Of a stretch of DNA of 26,581 nucleotides, positions 13,284-21,632 are shown one piece after another. The stretch lies in IMG/VR virus record IMGVR_UViG_3300024518_003115, positions 1 to 26,581 of that record. One strand, 5' to 3'. This stretch comes from a virus. Position 1 is the stretch's first letter; each line of letters begins with the position of its first letter. The translations under genes and the position numbers were made by a program. Under the pieces are notes generated by a model. That model was not told where the DNA came from and made no database searches. It saw only the letters and a program-made list of their open reading frames with translations.

Positions 13284-13787
13284 ATGAAAAGATTATATTC
13301 TATGTTGCTTGCCACAGCGTTCTTAGTGGCTTCTATCATCCCATCTTATGGGGCTTCTGTAGCTGTAACTGCTACTGGTGGTGCAACTCCTACTTCTTTA
13401 CTATCTACTGGTGGTTTAGTTAATGAGGTTGTTATTGCTAACAGCACTGCATCTGTTATGGCGTTCAAACTTTTTGATTCGCCTGTTGCTGGTGTAACTT
13501 ATACAAATGTTGGTTATACAGTTCGGTCTTCTAGTGTAGTCTCAATCACTAATGCGATTGTTACTATTACCGGAGTGACTAACACTACTATATATCCTGC
13601 ACTTCAAACAACCGAGGTAACTTATACGGGCGGCACTAATATTAACTACGGCACTGTAGTTGCTATTACTGTTCCTGCAAGTGGAACTGTGAGTTGGGTT
13701 CCGATTGCTGGTTATCGTGCTACTCTTGGTCTGACATGCACGAATGATCAAACAGGTATAATCACAATTGATTATAGCCCTAATTAA
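13284..13787 (+). CDS. Small secreted beta-rich protein next to the capsid gene
   Basis: A 167-residue protein beginning 19 bases after the capsid stop. Residues 1-23 form a clear Sec signal peptide (basic MKRLY, hydrophobic LLATAFLVASIIP, likely cleavage after SYG). The mature part is rich in Thr, Val and Gly and predicted all-beta (TVRSSSVVSITNAIVTITGVT; VAITVPASGTVSWVPIAG), like a decoration or immunoglobulin-like domain. In ordinary phages this position holds head decoration or cement proteins, which lack signal peptides. It may be a host-surface protein, or the hydrophobic N-terminus may have another role. No family is recognised. Confidence 0.65.
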   Translation: MKRLYSMLLATAFLVASIIPSYGASVAVTATGGATPTSLLSTGGLVNEVVIANSTASVMAFKLFDSPVAGVTYTNVGYTVRSSSVVSITNAIVTITGVTNTTIYPALQTTEVTYTGGTNINYGTVVAITVPASGTVSWVPIAGYRATLGLTCTNDQTGIITIDYSPN

Positions 13788-13813
13788 TAACTTATAGAAA
13801 CTTTTTATCGAAG

Positions 13814-15790
13814 GTGATAAAAATGCAAAAGTTAGTGTTGGTTATACTAGTGGTTTTGGGGTCGGTGCTTAACACACCGGCCCCAATTTATATGGTTCCT
13901 GATGGTTCTGGTGGTTCGGCTTTAGTAAATTATGCTGTTCCGAACATAGCAGAGCTTCAGCTTCTTTCGATTCCAGATGTGAATCAACTTCAGTATGCTG
14001 TTGTTGCAGGACAGGTGGACCCAGGTGATGACTTGGGTTTTATTTGTGTTCTGACTAATACAGTAAGTGGCATTGATTTTCTTAAGAGATTTCCTTCTTC
14101 TGCTAGTGGGTATTCTTGGGATAAGATAACTTCTACTATAGCAGACTTAGTTGCTAAACCAGAATCCTATTCAGAACTTAGTGATGTTGATGACAGCGCA
14201 AAAGCTGAAGGATTCTTAAATGTTTATGATAACGTAACCGGTAATTGGTTATCTTTTGACATTCAGGTAGCAACCATCCAAAACATGAAGGATGCGGACA
14301 CTTCTAAGTTTGATTTGATATTTGTTACTGAGGATGGACGTTCGGGGCAGTTTAGATTGGATGATGCTTCAAGTTATACTGCTGCACAGATTGATGAAGG
14401 AACCGTGTTTGCCAGTGATTTCAACGCTGCTAAAGTTTGGGTCCGTAATTACGATGGTCCAATCATGGCTAGATGGTATGGCATGGATGACACAGGGGTT
14501 ACGAATGCTACCACACTTTTACAGCTTGCTATTAATTCAGCAGATACGTGGAATAAAGCTCTCGATCTTGAATTTGGTTCTTACCTAACCAGTGCAACTA
14601 TTACTAATGTAGCTGATATGTTTGGCACATTTGCCACTATACTTGTTAATCAAACTAATATTGTCGGAATACAAGCTGGATTTGATGACGGAGATCAAAA
14701 CACATTACTGCGAAGAAAAACTATATGGCTTCCAATAGTCCACGATAATACTAAACCAGCTACTGGTTGGAATGCAGGTGGGGTGGGAATAAGACTTACT
14801 AGCATACTTGAGAGCGAAATTCACATTCCTTGGGTTAGGGGATTTGAAACCGGGGTTAAAACAGTAGGCTCAAATACAAATGGTTTTGCTTACAACAATG
14901 TTTACATTGGCCATATTCATAATAATAAAACTAATTTAATGCTCTATGCGGAATCAGGTGGTTGGTGCAATGAAAATAATTTCTATGGTGGGAGGTTGTC
15001 GCATATATCAACGGAGGGAACTGCCGTATCGGGAACGAAGCATATTTTATTGAACACGGAAACATCACACTACCCTAACAATAATAAATTTTGGGGGAAT
15101 AGTATTGAAGGTAATGTTGCAGAATATGAAATTTACTGCTTTGGTCAAGACAATCTATTTAATGGTTTACGCTATGAAACAGCGGGAGGGGCAAATATTA
15201 CTTTTGATGGATCTAATGCGAAACGAAATGTTATTCAGTATGGATTTCAAATAGATGCTGCGACAGTAACTAATGTTAACAGTGCGATTCAGAATACAGT
15301 TTATACTCCTTTAGATATTAGGATAGATGGTGGGAGTTCGACGGCAACTATAGCATTAAAGAATGCAGGTTCTAGTACATATCCTTTGCTATTTTTAACG
15401 GAAGCGGCAACCGATATTCATAATTTGGCTAATGATGATTTCACTTTAGCGATGACCGCAAACAACAGTTATTATAAAGGAATAGCGGATACAACTAACA
15501 GATTTCATATCAATCATGGAAATGGTGTTTTAACTTGGGGGAATGGCTCTGCTGTTGATACTACGCTTCAACGTAGTGGAGGGGGACTATTAACAACAGG
15601 GGCGGATTTTAGAGTTGACGATGATTTAATAGTCAATGATGAAATAGAATTTACCACTGGTGGACCAACTATAAGAATAGGAACTGGTGCACCGGCATTA
15701 AGTGAACCTAATGGTTCATTGTTTTTAAGAACTGACGGAACTGGCCCTAATCTTTATGTTAGAGAAAACGGAGCATGGGTTGCAAAATAA
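13814..15790 (+). CDS. Tailspike/fibre with pectate-lyase-like beta-helix
   Basis: A 658-residue protein. The first 20 residues (KLVLVILVVLGSVL) are signal-like. Residues about 120-215 resemble the linker found in phage fibres (VYDN, VTEDGRSGQFRLDD, WVRNYDGPI). WYGMDDTGVTNATTLLQLAI (221-240) matches the opening of the pectate lyase 3 type beta-helix, and residues to about 470 have the repeating N-rich strands of such a helix. The C-terminus (GAPALSEPNGSLFLRTDG, LYVRENGAWVAK) is a common fibre ending. Its likely job is to bind or cut a host surface polysaccharide. ATG 13823 is an alternative start. The stop overlaps the next start by one base. Confidence 0.75.
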   Translation: MIKMQKLVLVILVVLGSVLNTPAPIYMVPDGSGGSALVNYAVPNIAELQLLSIPDVNQLQYAVVAGQVDPGDDLGFICVLTNTVSGIDFLKRFPSSASGYSWDKITSTIADLVAKPESYSELSDVDDSAKAEGFLNVYDNVTGNWLSFDIQVATIQNMKDADTSKFDLIFVTEDGRSGQFRLDDASSYTAAQIDEGTVFASDFNAAKVWVRNYDGPIMARWYGMDDTGVTNATTLLQLAINSADTWNKALDLEFGSYLTSATITNVADMFGTFATILVNQTNIVGIQAGFDDGDQNTLLRRKTIWLPIVHDNTKPATGWNAGGVGIRLTSILESEIHIPWVRGFETGVKTVGSNTNGFAYNNVYIGHIHNNKTNLMLYAESGGWCNENNFYGGRLSHISTEGTAVSGTKHILLNTETSHYPNNNKFWGNSIEGNVAEYEIYCFGQDNLFNGLRYETAGGANITFDGSNAKRNVIQYGFQIDAATVTNVNSAIQNTVYTPLDIRIDGGSSTATIALKNAGSSTYPLLFLTEAATDIHNLANDDFTLAMTANNSYYKGIADTTNRFHINHGNGVLTWGNGSAVDTTLQRSGGGLLTTGADFRVDDDLIVNDEIEFTTGGPTIRIGTGAPALSEPNGSLFLRTDGTGPNLYVRENGAWVAK

Positions 15791-16440
15791 TGAGATACTT
15801 ACTTATATTGTTTTTATCCATCATCACAGTTCATGGGCAAAATATCATTGCTACCACAAAAGGGCGTGATAATCCACTCATATCTTCACAGCACATCCAA
15901 AATGGTAGAATTAAACTAACTAATCTTGCTCGTACAGATTTATTGAATAATCCTCTCACAATAGGCACAACGCCAATCGCTTATGAACTTAGTGGTTCGA
16001 TAACGAATCATCTCCTTGTTGCTTCTTTACCATCCACAATAGACATTACTCCAGGTCGGTCTAGGAAAGCATTCATAGTATTAACCAATGGAGTTCCTTT
16101 TACTACTAATGCTACATATAACTTCAATATTATAGTAAATGGTGATCTTTATTTAATTGGAGTAACAACTAATATCCCTCCCGGCGAGGTTGAACCACCA
16201 ACACAGAAGACAGTTAAGTTACAATGGGATGCAAACACTGAGAACGACCTTGCTGGTTACTTTTTATACCAAGGTTCTAGTAGTGGGGTTTATGATACCA
16301 CAAATGATGTTGGATTCGTAACATCGTTTATTATAAATGGACTAACAGCCGGATCTACTAATTTTTATGCTGTGAAAGCATACACCACAGCAGCACTTGA
16401 AAGTGTAAGTTTTAGCAATGAAGTTTCTGAAAACAATTAG
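15790..16440 (+). CDS. Exported protein with fibronectin type III domain
   Basis: A 216-residue protein starting with a Sec signal peptide (MRYLLILFLSIITVHG, cleavage before Q17). Residues 138-213 are a fibronectin type III domain of the kind seen in environmental bacteria (VKLQWDANTENDLAGYFLYQ, then FYAVKAYTT and SNEVSE at the end). The part between is beta-rich and unrecognised. The ATG overlaps the previous TAA as TAATG; an upstream in-frame ATG at 15775 lies inside the tailspike gene and would spoil the signal peptide, so 15790 is preferred. It may be an adhesive or carbohydrate-binding accessory protein. Confidence 0.7.
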   Translation: MRYLLILFLSIITVHGQNIIATTKGRDNPLISSQHIQNGRIKLTNLARTDLLNNPLTIGTTPIAYELSGSITNHLLVASLPSTIDITPGRSRKAFIVLTNGVPFTTNATYNFNIIVNGDLYLIGVTTNIPPGEVEPPTQKTVKLQWDANTENDLAGYFLYQGSSSGVYDTTNDVGFVTSFIINGLTAGSTNFYAVKAYTTAALESVSFSNEVSENN

Positions 16441-18793
16441 CATATTACCACTTCTAGCATTAAATGCTTTTGGTGTTGACCATCATGTTCATAGTGGTGC
16501 AGTTGGCTCTAATAATGGAGAGAGTTGGAATGATGCTTATACTTCTATTCCTGCGACGTTGACACGAGGGGATACCTATTATGTTGCTGATGGTTCTTAT
16601 TCTGGATATGTGTTTGATGATCCAGAATCTGGGTCTTCTGTTATCACTATAAAGAAAGCAACTCCCAACGAGCATGGTTCAAGTAATGGATGGGTGGATA
16701 GTCTTGGGGATGGGCAAGCTATCTTTACGAGCGGGTTAGGGTTTATTAAGGATAATTATGTTTTTGATGGAGTGTATCGTAATGAAGCTGATTGGAGAGA
16801 TGAGCCAGCTTATGGCTTTAGAGTTAAAGGTGCTTTAACATGGAATACAGCTTGGTATTCTGAGGTTGGGCATAATATTGTAGTTAGGTATTGTGATGTT
16901 GGAGGAACACCAAGCGAGAACTTTGATGAAGCACATCCAACGAATGCTTTTTACTTTGGTGGGTTTGGTGAAAATGTGACAAATATCACAGTATCAAGAT
17001 GCCACATTCATAATGTTGATGTGGGATTTCAAATAGCTGGTGGTGATGGGATGCTTATTGAGTATAATCACATTGGGCCTACCTGGAATAAGGAAGTCAT
17101 TCGTGGACAGAATACAGCAAAGAATATAATCATCCGTTATAACATCTTTTTAAATGGTTGTCAGAAAGTAGTAGGCGATCCTCCTGATGGTAGAGCGGGT
17201 TGCACAGCACAGATTGGCATATGGGACGGTGTAGCTGGTGGATTTGATAATAATGAAATTTATGGGAATGTTATAGCGACTGAAAAGACAGATAATCACA
17301 GTGATGCTGCCTTATTTGTTGGTGGGAATTTTTCTGATTTAGCTGGTCCTGGTGGTGATAATACAAAAGTGTATAATAACACAATTGTAGGTATAGCGGT
17401 TGGGCAAGCTGACATTGATCTAAATGGTAACAACACTCATGCTTTTAATAACATGTGGTATGATATATCTGCTAGTGGGGTTGGAGCAACTGCTACATTT
17501 ACGGGTAGTAATGGTGAGGAGGGTTCAGATCCGTTTGTAAATTATGTTGGAAATAATTATCGTTTAATAGCTGCTGTTGCAGGAACTGCATTAGGGGCTG
17601 GTTTTAGTGCTCAAGATATTATTGGCACAGTAAGGGGCAATGACGGGGTATGGGACAGAGGAGCGTATGAGTTTGAATCTGGTGGAGTAGATGTAACTCC
17701 TCCAATTATATCAAGCATAGCGTCATTAACAACCGACACAACAGCAACGATTACTTGGACTACAAACGAGCCAGCCTCTAGTCAAGTTAATTATGGTCTT
17801 ACAGATAGTTATGGGAGTGCTTTCGGTGATGCAGGATTTAGAACTTCACATAACCTTACTATCACAGGATTATCAGCAACTACAACATACCATTATCAGG
17901 TTGTTTCATTAGATCCTTCTTTGAATATGTCTTCTTCTTCTGATGCTACGTTCTTAACTAAGACTGTTGTTCCTCCAGATGCTGCCATCCCAACATTCTC
18001 ACCAAGTGGTGGAAGTTACCTTGAGAGTGTTAATGTAGATATTACAACAACGCTCAATGGTGCTTTAATTTATTATACTACAGATGGGAATGAACCAACT
18101 GAGTCATCAACTTTGTATGGCGGGACGCTTAGTCTTGGAGAGACTACTGAACTTAAAGCAAAAGCATTTAAGACAGGGTTTACTCCAAGTCAAACAGTTC
18201 GTGAGTATTATCAATTTAATTTCTTTGAAGCAACAAGCCCGGATGTTACCGGAACATACTGGCATAATATTAGATTCAATGAACGTACGGAACCATTCAC
18301 GATACAATATGATGTTGGAGTTTTGCTGACTAACATGGATTTTGTTATGGGATTAAGTGATGTTATTGGTGATGATTTTGGGGATAATGCTGTTAAGGTT
18401 CGATTCTTCACTAATAATGTAGTGGAAGCAATTCATGGGGGTTTCAATTACTATACAAACGAGAATGTGTTTAATTACACTGACACTAATGATTACACTC
18501 TTTACAATACAATTGATGCTACTAATTTCACTTACAGCACAGTTATAGGATTACAGGGAAATACAAACTTAACGGTGATTGCTACCAATTATCCATTTGC
18601 TACTGAACAACCGGCGTTAGCGGAGTTTAATTACTTTAACATGATCGTTGACTTTGGCATTGATGACATACCATCAGCGGGAGTCAGTAATTTTGTATTT
18701 GGGCTACCTTCAGCGCCGCCAGTAATCCCACCTGTTCCAATAGCACCGGCTACAACCCAAAACTTAAGAATCATATCAACAAGCTTACAATGA
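16418..18793 (+). CDS. Secreted beta-helix/FN3/chitobiase-like multidomain protein
   Basis: A 791-residue protein with a signal peptide (residues 1-19, ending NAFG). Residues about 20-420 are Asn- and Gly-rich with repeated strands (NIVVRYCDV, NIIIRYNIFLNG, VYNNTIVG), typical of a right-handed parallel beta-helix polysaccharide-active protein. Residues about 425-515 form a fibronectin-like domain (ATITWTTNEPASSQVNYG), and 523-596 a chitobiase/hexosaminidase C-terminal-like domain (PTFSPSGGSYLES, IYYTTDGNEPT). The last 195 residues are beta-rich and unrecognised. This architecture is typical of secreted bacterial enzymes rather than phage fibres, and points to transfer from a host. It overlaps the previous gene by 23 bases and the next by four. 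Confidence 0.75.
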   Translation: MKFLKTISILPLLALNAFGVDHHVHSGAVGSNNGESWNDAYTSIPATLTRGDTYYVADGSYSGYVFDDPESGSSVITIKKATPNEHGSSNGWVDSLGDGQAIFTSGLGFIKDNYVFDGVYRNEADWRDEPAYGFRVKGALTWNTAWYSEVGHNIVVRYCDVGGTPSENFDEAHPTNAFYFGGFGENVTNITVSRCHIHNVDVGFQIAGGDGMLIEYNHIGPTWNKEVIRGQNTAKNIIIRYNIFLNGCQKVVGDPPDGRAGCTAQIGIWDGVAGGFDNNEIYGNVIATEKTDNHSDAALFVGGNFSDLAGPGGDNTKVYNNTIVGIAVGQADIDLNGNNTHAFNNMWYDISASGVGATATFTGSNGEEGSDPFVNYVGNNYRLIAAVAGTALGAGFSAQDIIGTVRGNDGVWDRGAYEFESGGVDVTPPIISSIASLTTDTTATITWTTNEPASSQVNYGLTDSYGSAFGDAGFRTSHNLTITGLSATTTYHYQVVSLDPSLNMSSSSDATFLTKTVVPPDAAIPTFSPSGGSYLESVNVDITTTLNGALIYYTTDGNEPTESSTLYGGTLSLGETTELKAKAFKTGFTPSQTVREYYQFNFFEATSPDVTGTYWHNIRFNERTEPFTIQYDVGVLLTNMDFVMGLSDVIGDDFGDNAVKVRFFTNNVVEAIHGGFNYYTNENVFNYTDTNDYTLYNTIDATNFTYSTVIGLQGNTNLTVIATNYPFATEQPALAEFNYFNMIVDFGIDDIPSAGVSNFVFGLPSAPPVIPPVPIAPATTQNLRIISTSLQ

Positions 18794-19041
18794 AATATTT
18801 CTTACTACTTATCTTATGTGCTGGTTGTTCTACGACAGAGCTTGTAACTCCTAGTGGAGCACGTTATATCTCAAAGCGACCCCCTTTTGTTAAGCTAGAT
18901 ATTGCCAAAGTTGTTATAACTAAAGATGGTGATGATTACTTGTTTGAGATGGAAGGTATGTCACATGATATGACAGGTTATGAAAGAGTAGCCAATCATG
19001 CTATAGATGCAGCTATGAGTGCTATTAAACCTACTCCTTAG
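18790..19041 (+). CDS. Small lipoprotein (83 aa), spanin candidate
   Basis: An 83-residue protein with a lipoprotein-type signal: MKYFLLLILCAGC with Cys13 as the likely lipidated residue, followed by STTE. The mature part is about 70 residues, mixed charge (KRPPFVKLDIAKVVITKDGDDYLFEME). Lipoproteins beside holin-like genes can be outer-membrane spanins that fuse membranes at lysis; this one lacks the Pro-rich or coiled-coil features that would make the call firm. The start overlaps the previous stop as ATGA, so translation is coupled. Its first codons resemble those at 15790 and 20742. Confidence 0.55.
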   Translation: MKYFLLLILCAGCSTTELVTPSGARYISKRPPFVKLDIAKVVITKDGDDYLFEMEGMSHDMTGYERVANHAIDAAMSAIKPTP

Positions 19042-19043
19042 AA

Positions 19044-19313
19044 ATGAAATTAGATTTAGATAATGGATTTTTATTAAAATTAGTCTGCACTTTTGCCGGT
19101 TTGGTTATTGCTTACGCCACTTTGTTTTTTAAAATCGAAGCTATTGAGAAGGAATTGGCTAAAAATGATCGAGAGCAAATCATGATAGAGTTTCGTCTTC
19201 TTCAGCAACAGGTAACAGCACAAGATGAAGATTTATCTGAAGTTATGAAAGTTGTTAACAAGATAATGTTTGATGTTGAGAAGATTAAAACTAGAATAGA
19301 AATAATTCATTAA
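19044..19313 (+). CDS. Small membrane protein with coiled coil (89 aa)
   Basis: An 89-residue protein with one membrane segment near the N-terminus (FLLKLVCTFAGLVIAYATLF, residues 9-28) and a long charged helix after it (about 30-88), with heptad spacing of Leu, Val and Ile typical of a coiled coil. This shape fits an inner-membrane spanin (Rz-like) paired with the preceding lipoprotein, or a holin accessory protein. It begins two bases after the lipoprotein stop. The function is inferred from topology and neighbours only. Confidence 0.6.
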   Translation: MKLDLDNGFLLKLVCTFAGLVIAYATLFFKIEAIEKELAKNDREQIMIEFRLLQQQVTAQDEDLSEVMKVVNKIMFDVEKIKTRIEIIH

Positions 19314-19335
19314 ATAAAATGAAAGATATAAGGTT

Positions 19336-19677
19336 ATGGCAGAAGGGACACCTTGCGAACCACGTGAATGCATTTGTGAATGCATGCAAAAACAAAGATT
19401 AACTGCTATGGAAGAAAAGCTTGATACACTTAGTACTATAGTTAGTGGAAATGGGAATCCAACTAAAGGTTTAGTTATGCAAAATGCTAAACTTTGGGAT
19501 TGGATGGTTCAATGTAGATGGGCTATTAGTATTATTTTTGTTTCTATTTTAGGTATTATGGCATCTAGTTATAAAACATATAACACGCATCAAAATAATA
19601 AACAACTTCAAGAACATATTCAAAAAATGGATGTTCTAATTAATAAATTCATTATTTTAGCAGAAACTCCTAAATAA
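19336..19677 (+). CDS. Cys-rich single-span membrane protein (113 aa)
   Basis: A 113-residue protein. The N-terminal 16 residues hold four Cys (CEPRECICEC, positions 7, 12, 14, 16), followed by Met17. A coiled-coil-like stretch (about 18-35) precedes one membrane span (WAISIIFVSILGIMASSY, about 62-79), and the C-terminal tail is helical. The Cys cluster may bind a metal or form disulfides. Its stop overlaps the next ATG as TAATG. It belongs to a set of small membrane genes that could serve lysis or envelope entry. No family is recognised. Confidence 0.6.
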   Translation: MAEGTPCEPRECICECMQKQRLTAMEEKLDTLSTIVSGNGNPTKGLVMQNAKLWDWMVQCRWAISIIFVSILGIMASSYKTYNTHQNNKQLQEHIQKMDVLINKFIILAETPK

Positions 19678-19886
19678 TGCAAGACTTAATACCACAAGGA
19701 CATAGACAGATAACAATAGAGATTATATCTTTGGTTGCTATTATTGTTGTTGTTTATGGCTATTTAATTATTACACGACCACCTGATGCCAGCACGGTTA
19801 TCTTAACTGCTTTGGGTGCGATTAGTGGGAATCGTGCGGTTGGTTCTTGGAACTCTAGTGTGCAACATAAAGTAAAAGATAAATAA
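19677..19886 (+). CDS. Holin-like small membrane protein (69 aa)
   Basis: A 69-residue protein with a strong hydrophobic segment (IEIISLVAIIVVVYGYLII, about residues 14-32) and a weaker second one (ASTVILTALGAISG, about 38-51), then a basic tail (HKVKDK). Size, two predicted spans and the charged C-terminus match class II holin-like proteins. No endolysin is visible in this window, so a lysis role is tentative. The start overlaps the previous stop, and its own stop overlaps the next start, both as TAATG. Confidence 0.5.
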   Translation: MQDLIPQGHRQITIEIISLVAIIVVVYGYLIITRPPDASTVILTALGAISGNRAVGSWNSSVQHKVKDK

Positions 19887-20740
19887 TGCCTTTATTAACT
19901 CCAGTAACATTAGAAACTCCTCCTCAGCTTATAACGCCGGTTGGTGTTGTTAGGCGTATCAAGAATAGTTTGGTATTCTCTGAGTTTAGTTATGATACAT
20001 ATCTATTCGCCGATGTGCGAACATCTTATATTGTTACTGAGTTCGTAATGGACCCGCTTGAAGTTTTAAATAACTTCACTCTTGTTTTACCAATCATCCC
20101 ACCGGATCCAGCTGTAAACTTTATGATCGCCGTAAGAATTCCGAACGGCACAGCTTGGCCTACGCGACGTAAACTCTATGCAACTGTTGGTGAGAATTTA
20201 GTTTATCCACAATATAATGGCGAAGTTATAACACCGGACAGTGTATTTGAAATTTGGACTGCTGATGATTCACCTACTACCCTTACAGTTCCTTTTTCTC
20301 TCTTAACATCTTTAACAACTTCAACAGAAACTGATTGCTGTTGTGTTTCAGAAAACCAAGATAATGAAGATGCTCTTGATGAAGATTGTGCAATTTGGAC
20401 AGATGACTTAGCTCTTCCTATAGTTTTTGATACTTGCTATGGTGGAGTTGGTCCTAGTGCTCCTTCTGTGCCTGCTCCTACTCTGTTAGTTGCTGAATTT
20501 TCTGGCACTCCTTTGACTGGTAGTGATCCTTTGAGCGTGACATTCACGGATCTATCAACAGGAAGCCCTACAGGTTGGAACTGGTATTTTGGTTTTGCTG
20601 GCGTTGGTAATACTTCTATACTACAAAATCCTGTAGTTACTTTCCCGACTACAGGCACATATACTATAATGCTCACCGTAAATGATGGTGTTGGCAATGA
20701 CACAGAAACAAAAGTAGGTTATATAACCGTAATAGTTTAA
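19886..20740 (+). CDS. Phage protein with C-terminal PKD domain
   Basis: A 284-residue protein. Residues 201-284 are a PKD domain (LVAEFSGTPL, VTFTDLSTGSPTGWNWYFG, VTFPTTGTYTIMLTVND), an immunoglobulin-like fold used in extracellular adhesion. The first 150 residues are beta-rich and resemble a structural scaffold without known family. A Cys cluster (TDCCCVSE, 149-156) and an acidic stretch (NEDALDEDCAIW) lie between. No signal peptide is present, so it is likely virion-bound, perhaps a fibre or adhesin displayed on the particle. Confidence 0.6.
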   Translation: MPLLTPVTLETPPQLITPVGVVRRIKNSLVFSEFSYDTYLFADVRTSYIVTEFVMDPLEVLNNFTLVLPIIPPDPAVNFMIAVRIPNGTAWPTRRKLYATVGENLVYPQYNGEVITPDSVFEIWTADDSPTTLTVPFSLLTSLTTSTETDCCCVSENQDNEDALDEDCAIWTDDLALPIVFDTCYGGVGPSAPSVPAPTLLVAEFSGTPLTGSDPLSVTFTDLSTGSPTGWNWYFGFAGVGNTSILQNPVVTFPTTGTYTIMLTVNDGVGNDTETKVGYITVIV

Positions 20741-20741
20741 A

Positions 20742-21629
20742 ATGAAATATTTACTTATATTACTCCTTTCTCTCGTAGTTGGCTTTGGCCAAGTTGTTAC
20801 AGATAATGTAACAGGGTTGCCAATGATAAAAATTGGCGCTGGTGCATCTGATGCTAGTGCTCTTAAAGTAGCACGCGGGCTGGTTCCGGGACAATCTTCT
20901 GTTAATAAATTTGGGCGTAATATAGAAATTGATGCTAGTATTACTGCGGATATTTGGGATGGTGGGCATACTCTATCATCAGGTGGAACTTCTCTTATAT
21001 GGGTAGCTCCTACTCAGGCTAGAACTCATGTTATAGCAAGTACAGATGCTGGAGATACTGCTGGTGGCGCTGGTGCTAGAACTCTGCGGGTGTATGGCCT
21101 TCCAGATGATTGGGATAGTCCAGAAGTTAGTGAAGATATTATACTTGATACAGGATCTCCTCCTGTAACAACTAATTCTTATGTTATTATACAAAGAATG
21201 TATGTTCTTACAAAAGGGGCAACTAGTTCTAATATAGGTATTATTACTGCGACCGCTACGACAGATGGAACTATTACTGCTAAGATTCGAGCAGGACAAG
21301 GTCAAACACAAATGATTATCTATGGTGTTCCGTCTACGCAAACTTTTTATATGAGTAGACTTTATGCTAATATGAATAAAGCTAGTGGTAGTGCGACTGG
21401 TTATGTAGACATGGAGCTGAAGTTTAATCCTGAACCACAAGATGAATTAACTAATTTTCTCACTAAGCATACATTTAGTATTTCTTTGGATGGAACTTCA
21501 GCATTTTCTATACCATACAATTTATATAAATCTTTTCCTGGTCCTTGTATTTTAAAGTTACAAGGTTCTAGTGCTACAGCTAACATGGATGTATCAGCAG
21601 GATTTGATGGAATTTTAGTAGACAATTAA
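20742..21629 (+). CDS. Conserved-type virion protein with added signal peptide
   Basis: A 295-residue protein. Residues 1-16 are a Sec signal peptide (MKYLLILLLSLVVGFG, cleavage before Gln17). The body recalls, from memory, a virion protein family seen in environmental podoviruses, with a C-terminal half containing IYGVPSTQTFYMSRLYANMN, VDMELKFNPEPQDELTNFL, and an ending like LKLQGSSATANMDVSAGFDG. In such homologues as I recall there is no signal peptide; I could not check this. The first 21 bases match those of the gene at 15790 at 18 positions, suggesting a shared signal-coding segment. The role is probably fibre or head surface. Confidence 0.6.
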   Translation: MKYLLILLLSLVVGFGQVVTDNVTGLPMIKIGAGASDASALKVARGLVPGQSSVNKFGRNIEIDASITADIWDGGHTLSSGGTSLIWVAPTQARTHVIASTDAGDTAGGAGARTLRVYGLPDDWDSPEVSEDIILDTGSPPVTTNSYVIIQRMYVLTKGATSSNIGIITATATTDGTITAKIRAGQGQTQMIIYGVPSTQTFYMSRLYANMNKASGSATGYVDMELKFNPEPQDELTNFLTKHTFSISLDGTSAFSIPYNLYKSFPGPCILKLQGSSATANMDVSAGFDGILVDN

Positions 21630-21632
21630 GAA

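Noticed and set aside
15775-15789. Upstream ATG for the FN3 protein
   Set aside because: It lies within the tailspike gene and would put five extra residues before a clean signal peptide; the TAATG overlap at 15790 is the typical arrangement here.
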